Assembly: GCF_018919485.1 (NCBI RefSeq)
Contig: NZ_JAHLMU010000001.1
Span: forward strand, 2,332,685-2,396,684
Source: Psychrobacter sp. TAE2020
GTDB taxonomy: Bacteria; Pseudomonadota; Gammaproteobacteria; Pseudomonadales; Moraxellaceae
Direction: 5' to 3'
Length of the DNA: 64,000 bases
The first letter of the stretch is position 1. Each line of letters begins with the position of its first letter. This document shows positions 56,693-64,000 of this stretch, in pieces. A model generated the notes under the pieces. The model did not search any database, was not told the DNA's origin, and was given only the letters and a program-made list of their open reading frames with translations. Made by a program: the position numbers and the translations under genes.

Positions 56693-58561
56693 TTAATGGT
56701 CAATGGCACCGCCAGCACCACGTGGAGAACGTACGCTTTCAACCAACTCTTGGATATGTGCTGGTGGTGGCGCAGTAGCGTAAGATACAGCGAACGCTAC
56801 GATAAAGTTAAGCAAGGCACCGACCGCACCAAATGATAATGGCGAGATACCAAACAACCAGTACTCTTCAGTATCAGGGAAGTTTGCAGTACCAGTGATG
56901 AAGAACCAACCTTTAAACATAAAGATATAGACTAAGATACTAATCAAACCCGTTAACATACCGGCGATAGCGCCAAGGTTGTTAATACGCTTAGAGAAAA
57001 TACCCATCATTAGTACTGGGAACAGTGAAGCACCCGCAATGCCAAAGGCTAGGGCTACTACTTGTGCGGCAAATCCTGGTGGATTAATACCTAAGTAAGT
57101 GGCAACCACGATCGCTACGCCCATAGTGATACGAGCATATTTTAACTCGTCTTTATCACTGATGTTCGGATTAAGGTTTCTTTTGATCAAGTCATGACTG
57201 ATCGCTGATGAGATTGCGAGTAGTAGGCCAGCTGCTGTTGATAATGCTGCTGCCAAACCACCTGCGGCGATAAGACCGATAACCCAACCTGGTAACTGGG
57301 CAATTTCTGGGTTAGCTAATACTAAGATATCAGCGTTCACGTCTAACTCGTTACCTGCCCAACCTCTGTCAGTAAAGACGCCATCACGCTCTAAGTCATG
57401 CTTGACACGTGCTTCATCAACTGCAGTTGTAGCCGCAGCAATGTCGCCGCCGTCAGCTTGTGCTGCTTTTAATGCGAGCTCAGCGGCGCCAAGTCCACTA
57501 TCGCTATATAACTGAATGCGACCGTCATTATTCAAGTCGTTATACTTGATAAGACCTGTCTCTTCCCAAGTATTCATCCAATCAGGACGCTGATTATACT
57601 CAATAGCAGGCTGTTCTACGCCTTGTGGGTAGATAGTGTCGATTAAGTTTAAACGCGCCATAGCACCTACTGCTGGAGCAGTAAAATATAGTAGCGAAAT
57701 AAACACTAAAGTCCAACCAGCTGTCCAACGTGCGTCAGCAACTTTAGGGACTGTGAAGAAACGAATGATAACGTGTGGCAGACCTGCTGTACCTATCATT
57801 AGAGATAGAGTAAATAACACCATATTTAGCTTGTTAGGTACGTCAGCTGTATAAGAGGTAAAACCTAAGTCAGTAACAACTTGGTTCAGCTTAGTCAAGA
57901 TCGGAACGCCAGATTCTACGTGGTTTGAGAACAAGCCTAAACCAGGGATCGGGTTACCCGTCAACTCAAGCGAAATAAATACTGCAGGGATAGTATAAGC
58001 AATCATCAGTACTACGTACTGAGCAACCTGAGTGTAAGTAATCCCTTTCATACCACCAAGTACGGCATAGAAGAATACCACTACAGCAGCGATAATAAGA
58101 CCAGTTGTGCTTTCAACTTCTAAGAAGCGTGAGAATGCAACACCAGCACCAGTCATCTGACCGATAACATAAGTAGTAGAAGCAATAATCAAACAGACCA
58201 CGGCTATCATAGCAGCAGTCTTAGAGTAAAAACGGTCGCCAATAAAGTCAGGAACCGTGAACTTACCGAATTTACGTAAGTAAGGGGCTAGCAGCATGGC
58301 TAGTAGAACATAACCACCAGTCCAACCCATCAAGTACGTTGATGCGCCGTAACCACTAGTTGCAATAATACCTGCCATTGAGATAAATGACGCAGCACTC
58401 ATCCAATCAGCTGCCGTTGCCATTCCGTTGACTACTGGATGCACACCGCCGCCAGCAACATAGAACTCACTAGTTGAACCTGCACGTGCCCACCAAGCAA
58501 TACCGAAGTATAAAGCGAAAGATAGACCTACAAAAATGATATTAATAGTAAATTGACTCAT
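56693..58561 (-). CDS. Sodium:solute symporter, VC_2705-like subfamily
   Basis: A 622-residue transporter of the SSS family with about 13 membrane helices. SEFYVAGGGVHPVVNGMATAADWMSAASF is the sodium-site entry (only part quoted as EFYVAGGG..NGMATAADWMS). It is like the acetate symporter but longer, with a soluble insert of about 100 residues (about 325-430) that holds the calcium-site-like DLNNDGRI (342-349). The DUF4212 small partner gene lies 4 bp upstream. Likely substrate is a small carboxylate; that is inferred. Confidence 0.9.
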   Translation of the reverse strand: MSQFTINIIFVGLSFALYFGIAWWARAGSTSEFYVAGGGVHPVVNGMATAADWMSAASFISMAGIIATSGYGASTYLMGWTGGYVLLAMLLAPYLRKFGKFTVPDFIGDRFYSKTAAMIAVVCLIIASTTYVIGQMTGAGVAFSRFLEVESTTGLIIAAVVVFFYAVLGGMKGITYTQVAQYVVLMIAYTIPAVFISLELTGNPIPGLGLFSNHVESGVPILTKLNQVVTDLGFTSYTADVPNKLNMVLFTLSLMIGTAGLPHVIIRFFTVPKVADARWTAGWTLVFISLLYFTAPAVGAMARLNLIDTIYPQGVEQPAIEYNQRPDWMNTWEETGLIKYNDLNNDGRIQLYSDSGLGAAELALKAAQADGGDIAAATTAVDEARVKHDLERDGVFTDRGWAGNELDVNADILVLANPEIAQLPGWVIGLIAAGGLAAALSTAAGLLLAISSAISHDLIKRNLNPNISDKDELKYARITMGVAIVVATYLGINPPGFAAQVVALAFGIAGASLFPVLMMGIFSKRINNLGAIAGMLTGLISILVYIFMFKGWFFITGTANFPDTEEYWLFGISPLSFGAVGALLNFIVAFAVSYATAPPPAHIQELVESVRSPRGAGGAIDH

Positions 58562-58565
58562 AGGG

Positions 58566-58826
58566 CTATTCCTCGTCTACGCCATATTGTTTATCTAACT
58601 TATTCATACGCCAAGCGTAGAAGAAAATTAAGATGATGAATATGCCAATCGACCCTTGTTGAGCAAACCAAAAGCCTAAATCAGTACCGCCGATTTTAAT
58701 ACCTGAAATCAAGGGACGTAACAAGATACCAAACCCATATGAGCACAGTGCCCAAATAATAAGGCTACCTATAATAAGACGGATATTGGCGCGCCAATAA
58801 CCAGATGGATCGTTATACTTCTCCAT
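58566..58826 (-). CDS. Small subunit of sodium:solute symporter (DUF4212)
   Basis: An 86-residue membrane protein with two helices (about 14-36 and 50-70). The YWRANIRLI start and the FWFAQQGSI middle match DUF4212, the small partner of VC_2705-type symporters. It ends 4 bp before the large subunit, a translationally coupled pair. AAGGAG lies near the ATG. Confidence 0.92.
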   Translation of the reverse strand: MEKYNDPSGYWRANIRLIIGSLIIWALCSYGFGILLRPLISGIKIGGTDLGFWFAQQGSIGIFIILIFFYAWRMNKLDKQYGVDEE

Positions 58827-59401
58827 ATGACAACTCCTTTTGTCTGATGTACAACAGGGTGGATGGTTGGAATATACCCAGCATTTATAATGTACCGTTT
58901 TTCCCTTAACGAGATAGGCGGCTATGCTGTGACTCTAAACTTAACAAAATAATTTAATAAATCCAAATAACTGGCCACGATTATATAAAAAATATAGCAT
59001 TAATTTATAAAAATATTAAACACTGGTTCAATAGTACTAAAGATAGCAAAAACAATCTATCTAATTAAATAATGAAGCTATAGCACAAGCAAAATAGACG
59101 CAGTGTCTTCTAAACGTAATAATTGATAAGCTAATAGTTTTAATTCCATCACTACGTAATGGAGTTACTATAATTGTCCATTGTAAACCTCTAGGAAATA
59201 TATGCAACGTTAACAATAAATGAATTTAAATTACTTTATGTAACTAAATATTTATTTAATAGAAACAACAGAGGTTGTGAGCTTGCTAACGCTATAAATT
59301 TCTATAAAAAATCACTCACAAGCTACTGCCTGTGAGTGATGAATAGCACCATAATAAAGAGACTGCTATAACCATTAATGTACTAGATAACCATTAATGT
59401 A
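58827..59401. other. AT-rich intergenic region between symporter operons
   Basis: About 575 bp of AT-rich DNA without a gene. It contains the terminator of the actP operon (59305-59340) and the promoter region of the DUF4212 pair. Confidence 0.6.
59305..59340 (-). terminator. Terminator after actP
   Basis: ATCACTCACA (59311-59320) and TGTGAGTGAT (59331-59340), with A-run on the left giving T's in the minus direction; almost the same as the hairpin at 56601-56640. Confidence 0.88.
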
Positions 59402-61117
59402 TTAGTGGTCAGAAGCACCAGATATGCCAATGCCCGTTTGCGAACGAACAAACTGAGCATCAAATGCCTTACGTTCTTTTTCTGCACGAGCCGATTTATC
59501 AGTTACTGAGAAAAACCAACAGCATAGGAATGAAAGGGGCATAGCAAATAATGCGGGACCATTGAATGGATTTGGCGCAGTATCAGAAATCCCAAGCGTA
59601 TCAACCCAAACGGCTTTAGATAAAATAATCAAGCCAACAGCACCTACTAGCCCTACAACACCACCAACTACTGCACCGCGTGTGGTAAAACCTTTCCAGA
59701 ACATAGACAATATCAAGATTGGAAAGTTAGCACAAGCGGCCACTGAAAATGCCAAACCCACCATGAAAGCGACGTTTTGTTTTTCGAAGACGATACCTAA
59801 AATCATCGCAAAGACGCCCAATCCTAAAGTGGCAATTCTAGACATTTTCATTTCAGATTCAGGGGTAGTTTGACCTTTTTTAAACACGTTAGCATATAAG
59901 TCATGTGAAATAGCAGAGACGCCTGAAAGGGTCAAACCGGCTACTACCGCAAGAATGGTTGCAAAGGCGACGGCTGAGATAAAGCCCATAAATAAATCGC
60001 CACCTAGCGCCTCACTTAAGTGAATGGCCGCCATGTTGTTACCACCCATTAACTCTAACTGGCCAGTAGTTGCTGATTTGGCAAGATCAAGAAATTGTGG
60101 GTTGTTCGCCACAAATAGAATGGCTCCAAAACCAATAATAAAGGTCAATAGATAGAAATAACCAATAAATCCTGTGGCGACCACAACAGATTTGCGAGCT
60201 TCTTTAGCATCCTTCACTGTAAAAAAGCGCATCAAGATATGAGGTAACCCTGCTGTACCGAACATCAGCGCAAGACCAAGCGATAATGCATCAATTGGGT
60301 TTTCAGTTAGCTTGCCAGGTCCCATGATTTTGATCGCGTCAGCTAAGCCTGTATTATGTGCTTGACTATAAACCCCGATAGCTTGATTGAACATATTACT
60401 GAAGCTAAAATTAACAGATTTCATCACCATAAAGGCCATGAAGGTTGCACCACTCAGTAGCAGTACTGCTTTAATAATCTGTACCCAAGTGGTAGCAAGC
60501 ATGCCACCAAAGAGAACATAAGCCATCATTAATAGGCCTACAACCACTACGGCAATATTATAGTTCAAGCCAAAAAGTAGCTTGATCAACTGTCCAGCAC
60601 CTACCATTTGAGCAATCAGATAAAAAGCCACTACTACTAAAGAGCTGAAGGCCGCCAATGTTCGCACAGGTTTTTCTGCCAAACGAAAGGACACCACATC
60701 GGACAGGTTGTATTTACCTAGGTTTCTTAAGCGTTCAGCAATAAGAAATAACACAATAGGCCAACCGACCATGAAACCGAGGGAGTAGAGTAAGCCGTCA
60801 AAGCCTGAACTGAACACCAAAGCTGAAATACCTAGGAACGACGCCGCTGACATGTAGTCACCTGCAATCGCTAAACCATTCTGAAAACCACTGATTCCAC
60901 CGCCTGCAGTATAAAAATCTTCAGTTGACTGTGTTTGCCCAGCGGCCCATTTAGTAATTATTAGCGTAAAACCGACAAAGATCATAAACATAATGATCGC
61001 CGGCCAATTCGTGGCCTGTTGCTCTGCAATACCCATGTCAGGAGCCGCAAGAGCCATGGTGTAGCAACAGATACCTACGAATGCAATTGTTATCGCTTTA
61101 AGTGACATCCCTTTCAT
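59402..61117 (-). CDS. actP: Cation/acetate symporter ActP
   Basis: Sodium-coupled uptake of acetate and similar short carboxylates. The 571-residue protein has a cleavable-type N-terminus (about 1-25), about 13 membrane helices and the segments [28 protein letters not shown], and [16 protein letters not shown] typical of ActP. I place the start at this ATG, just after the stop of the DUF485 gene, with AAGGA about ten bases upstream; longer starts would overlap the upstream gene. It forms a unit with the DUF485 gene, as yjcH-actP in E. coli. Confidence 0.95.
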   Translation of the reverse strand: MKGMSLKAITIAFVGICCYTMALAAPDMGIAEQQATNWPAIIMFMIFVGFTLIITKWAAGQTQSTEDFYTAGGGISGFQNGLAIAGDYMSAASFLGISALVFSSGFDGLLYSLGFMVGWPIVLFLIAERLRNLGKYNLSDVVSFRLAEKPVRTLAAFSSLVVVAFYLIAQMVGAGQLIKLLFGLNYNIAVVVVGLLMMAYVLFGGMLATTWVQIIKAVLLLSGATFMAFMVMKSVNFSFSNMFNQAIGVYSQAHNTGLADAIKIMGPGKLTENPIDALSLGLALMFGTAGLPHILMRFFTVKDAKEARKSVVVATGFIGYFYLLTFIIGFGAILFVANNPQFLDLAKSATTGQLELMGGNNMAAIHLSEALGGDLFMGFISAVAFATILAVVAGLTLSGVSAISHDLYANVFKKGQTTPESEMKMSRIATLGLGVFAMILGIVFEKQNVAFMVGLAFSVAACANFPILILSMFWKGFTTRGAVVGGVVGLVGAVGLIILSKAVWVDTLGISDTAPNPFNGPALFAMPLSFLCCWFFSVTDKSARAEKERKAFDAQFVRSQTGIGISGASDH

Positions 61118-61118
61118 T

Positions 61119-61451
61119 TTAAAGTGTTCCTTTTTCGTGCGCGATAGCCTCAATTTCCTTGAGAGTTTCTTCATTGAGGGGATCAAGTTTATGATTGGCA
61201 ATATAGGAATACACGGCACATAAGATAAAGGACAGTACAATAATCCCTAAACCTAGAGGAATGCCCCAAGTAGTGACACCACCATTGAACGAGGATGCTA
61301 AAAATGCTTTGTTGTAGCCGACCAACAGCATGAAACCGACGTAGACAAACAGCATAATTGCCGTTAATGTCCAGCTCAGTCGGCGCTTTTTACTTACCAT
61401 TTCTTGAAACTTTGGATTATTCATAATTCGTTCTACTTGTGAATCATTCAT
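61119..61451 (-). CDS. yjcH: DUF485 membrane protein (YjcH)
   Basis: A 110-residue inner-membrane protein with two helices (about 28-48 and 62-85). [20 protein letters not shown] and the central [20 protein letters not shown] are typical of DUF485. It comes directly before actP; its TAA stop is one base from the actP ATG. I start at the ATG that has AAGGAG upstream; an earlier in-frame start would add 15 residues. Confidence 0.94.
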   Translation of the reverse strand: MNDSQVERIMNNPKFQEMVSKKRRLSWTLTAIMLFVYVGFMLLVGYNKAFLASSFNGGVTTWGIPLGLGIIVLSFILCAVYSYIANHKLDPLNEETLKEIEAIAHEKGTL

Positions 61452-62487
61452 AATCAACTCCTTGTTTTTTGGTCCAATTATGGACTGCTGCTTCAAATGG
61501 GGTTTTTCATTGTTTAAGTGAGCAAGTGACTGAAGTGTAGATACCTAATTCATCCCCGATCAAAGCGCTAATTAGCAAAAGCTAACCGTGAAGTGCTTCA
61601 TTGATCGACTATCACAGTCTTTACTTTGGCTTACCTGGATACAAATCCGGTAGCCTTGACTGTGTATTTTCATCTCATCCCTTGTATTTTTAACAATGCT
61701 GTTTAATGCTTGATTACTCTTTATTACCATACTCACATGAACGGTAGTAATTCACCGATAAAGAATATATAAAAATTTCATCCAATTAACAATAAAAATA
61801 TTTACTTTACTTTTTGTAACTAAATGTTTACTGCTAATTAGCTAGCAACCATTTATATATTGCAAATACTGCAAATACTGCAAATACTGCAAATACTGCA
61901 AATACTGCAAATACTGCAAATACTGCAAATACTGCAAATACTGCAAATACTGCAAATACTGCAAATACTGCTGATGTGATTACTGATGCCTATGCTTGAA
62001 TAAAACCCTGTTTCTATTATGGTTTTATTATTATAAATATAATAAAGCTTACTGAGAATAAATGGCAGCTATTTTATAAATAAAGTTTTTGAAGTGATAA
62101 TTAATTTTTATAGGACGCAGTAATTAGCTCATTCAAACCAACTAAGCGCTCTAAATATTTGATTCTAAATACAATCTACAAGTATTTTTTCTCTATATCA
62201 GCGATGATGATCAAGCAGAAGCTGGGCAAGTGGCTATTTATATAATGTTTAAAATTTGTAGGATAAGAGAAAAAAACGATCTAATGATTCATATTCAGCT
62301 AAAATGCCGCCACATGATATATCTCAGTTACCTTGAAACATATGAAGTTGTTATTTATTAGTGTTAAACAAAACCAGTTAAAACACTATGAATAAGTGAC
62401 TGAGAGTCATAAAGACATTAGGATCTGATTAATATCACTGATGATATCAACAGGTCTCCTATACAAAATATAAGTGTGGAGCGTAAT
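61452..62487. other. Large divergent intergenic region with minisatellite
   Basis: About 1 kb with no gene, between the divergent yjcH-actP and AGCS genes. It holds the 9-bp minisatellite and must carry both promoters. No usual sigma-70 promoter could be pinned down by eye. Confidence 0.6.
61861..61971. repeat. Minisatellite: 12 perfect copies of a 9-bp unit
   Basis: The unit TGCAAATAC is repeated exactly twelve times (61861-61968) and a partial TGC follows. It lies about 410 bp upstream of yjcH and about 520 bp upstream of the AGCS gene. It is not in a called gene, though the 9-bp period keeps all frames open. Confidence 0.97.
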
Positions 62488-63987
62488 ATGAGTGAAGGGA
62501 TAGCAGGTTGGTTTAACGACATTGTAAACTATGGCGTAAGTGTCATCTGGGGCAACAATGATTGGTTGATTGTTGGTAATCCTTGGTATGGATTATTGAT
62601 GTTCGTACTGATTGGCGCAGGTGTCTATTTTACCCTTGCTACTCGTTTTGTACAGTTTCGCCACTTTGGTCATATGTGGCAGTTATTACGAACCTCTAAT
62701 CAAGGTCGCAAAGATGGGGGCATCAGCTCCTTTGAGGCGCTAATGACCTCGCTAGCCGCTCGAGTAGGGACTGGTAACTTAGCAGGAGTAGCGATTGCTA
62801 TTTATCTTGGTGGTCCAGGAGCGGTTTTTTGGATGTGGATGACCGCTATAGTAGGGATGTCGACTAGTTTTATTGAGTCGACTTTAGCGCAAGCCTATAA
62901 AGTTCCTCATACTGATGACAATGTCTATCGTGGTGGACCTGCTTATTATATTGAAAAAGGTCTAGGTCAGCGCTGGATGGCAGTGTTTTTCTCTATTTGT
63001 CTGCTAATCGCTTTTGGCTTAGCATTCAATGGCGTGCAGTCTAATACTATCGCTCAGGCCACTCATGAAGCCTTTGGGGTGCCAACTTGGATGACTGGTC
63101 TAGTATTAGTAGTGTTAGTAGCGCCCGTAGTATTTGGTGGCTTACGTTCAGTAGCTCGCATTGCGGGAAAAGTAGTACCCGTAATGGCGATTTTATATAT
63201 CTTGTTGGCATTATTCATTATTGTCACCAACTTTAGCCAGTTTCCAGCAGCGATCGTGCTGATTGTTAAGTCGGCATTTGGTTTTGAGCAGGCAGCAGGT
63301 GGAGTGATAGGTTATGGTATCGCCCAAGCTATGATCAACGGTATCAAGCGCGGTTTATTCTCGAACGAAGCCGGTATGGGGTCAGCACCTAATGCCGCGG
63401 CGACTGCTAAGAGTAGTCCTGATCATCCAGCGGTCCAAGGGTTTATGCAGATGTTAGGGGTGTTTATTGATACCCTAGTGATTTGTACAGCGACTGCCTC
63501 CATTATTATTTTATCAGGTGTGGTTAATCCTGATGTTGAGCAAGAAGGTATTCAGTTAACGCAGCTAGCTTTATCGCAATATGTTGGTGATTTAGGAGTG
63601 GTATTTGTAGCAATTGCGATTTTCTTCTTCTCATTTACTTCGATCATTGCTAACTATAGCTATGGCGAGTCCAACCTCGAATTTATCTCTGGTAGTAAAA
63701 ATGCCAAAGGAATGATTATGGTGTTTCGCTTCTTAGTACTAGGTATGGTATTCGTCGGAGCGGTTGCAAGCTTACCCGCTATCTGGAACTTTGCTGACTT
63801 ATCTATGGGTTTGATGGCTTTGACTAACTTAATAGCAATTGTTCTATTATCGCCAGTAGCCTTACGCATACTGCGTGATTATGAACGTCAAGTTAAGGAA
63901 GGCAAGTCAGGTGACCAAATCACCTTTAATCCTGATCACTTTGTTAAGTTGAAAGATGAAGCCAATCGTGAAGCTTGGCCTGACTAA
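62488..63987 (+). CDS. Sodium:alanine symporter, AGCS family
   Basis: A 499-residue sodium-coupled importer of alanine or glycine with about 11 membrane helices. The characteristic ARVGTGNLAGVAIAIYLGGPGAVFWMW region (quoted in part as VGTGNLAGVA) and the later GLFSNEAGMGSAPNAAA motif are present. GGAG lies just upstream of this ATG; an in-frame GTG 12 bases earlier overlaps that site. Full length; the gene ends 13 bases before the window edge. Confidence 0.94.
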   Translation: MSEGIAGWFNDIVNYGVSVIWGNNDWLIVGNPWYGLLMFVLIGAGVYFTLATRFVQFRHFGHMWQLLRTSNQGRKDGGISSFEALMTSLAARVGTGNLAGVAIAIYLGGPGAVFWMWMTAIVGMSTSFIESTLAQAYKVPHTDDNVYRGGPAYYIEKGLGQRWMAVFFSICLLIAFGLAFNGVQSNTIAQATHEAFGVPTWMTGLVLVVLVAPVVFGGLRSVARIAGKVVPVMAILYILLALFIIVTNFSQFPAAIVLIVKSAFGFEQAAGGVIGYGIAQAMINGIKRGLFSNEAGMGSAPNAAATAKSSPDHPAVQGFMQMLGVFIDTLVICTATASIIILSGVVNPDVEQEGIQLTQLALSQYVGDLGVVFVAIAIFFFSFTSIIANYSYGESNLEFISGSKNAKGMIMVFRFLVLGMVFVGAVASLPAIWNFADLSMGLMALTNLIAIVLLSPVALRILRDYERQVKEGKSGDQITFNPDHFVKLKDEANREAWPD

Positions 63988-64000
63988 TTTAAATTAATGA

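Noticed and set aside
61861..61971. Possible CRISPR array
   Set aside because: The repeats are 9 bp, follow each other directly and have no spacers between them; no cas genes are present in the window.
61835..62010. Small peptide gene read through the 9-bp repeat (Ala-Asn-Thr or similar repeats)
   Set aside because: The frame through the repeat has no ATG, GTG or TTG start with a ribosome binding site; openness follows from the 9-bp period alone.

Overview
The window looks like a chromosomal segment of a Psychrobacter-like member of the Moraxellaceae (Gammaproteobacteria). This is inferred from protein character, an overall AT-rich composition with very AT-rich spacers, and gene order such as trxA-rho, rpmI-rplT-pheS-pheT-ihfA and his genes beside tatAB. 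It is almost entirely core metabolism. I see no prophage, insertion sequence, CRISPR array, rRNA or tRNA gene.

Layout. 1-2422: tatB (cut by the window edge), tatA, a fused hisIE and a hotdog thioesterase-like gene, all on the minus strand. 2987-8010: rpmI, rplT, pheS, pheT, ihfA on the plus strand. 8547-10404: an unrecognised protein followed by two paralogous BLUF blue-light sensor genes. 10678-12718: two small lipoproteins flanking a YpfJ-type zinc metallopeptidase. 13128-15258: rho and trxA. 15636-25353: rluA, an AlmA/Baeyer-Villiger-like monooxygenase, an HprA-like dehydrogenase, rapA, tesB, mutY. 25649-33047: GIY-YIG/DUF4357 protein, RbgA/YlqF-type GTPase, a very large DUF2339 membrane protein, dienelactone hydrolase, YcgN. 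33188-38402: DUF4105 (Lnb-like) membrane protein, corC, lnt, a small Ala/Pro-rich membrane protein. 38684-42322: POT peptide transporter and Xaa-Pro aminopeptidase, a plausible peptide uptake and breakdown pair. 42713-46519: a coiled-coil protein, fabF, anmK. 46934-53957: tyrS, DUF1653, two alpha/beta hydrolases, an unknown gene, ydfG, upp, and a uracil-DNA-glycosylase-like gene. 54283-56509: a 5'-nucleotidase, a rhomboid protease and a small membrane protein. 56693-63987: two sodium:solute symporters, each with its own small partner gene (DUF4212 and DUF485), then an AGCS alanine symporter.

The least ordinary things are not in the genes with names. They are: a near-consensus promoter that runs straight into a strong terminator with only about 40 nt between (54054-54128), which looks like a tiny RNA or the remains of a stable-RNA gene; twelve exact copies of a 9-bp unit between the two transporter operons (61861-61971); the tandem BLUF genes with all key flavin residues intact, next to an unknown partner; a 28-bp perfect palindrome with a second imperfect copy upstream of rpmI; and almost identical terminator hairpins after the two sodium:solute symporters. 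All family calls are by recognition of motifs and length; no database search was run.
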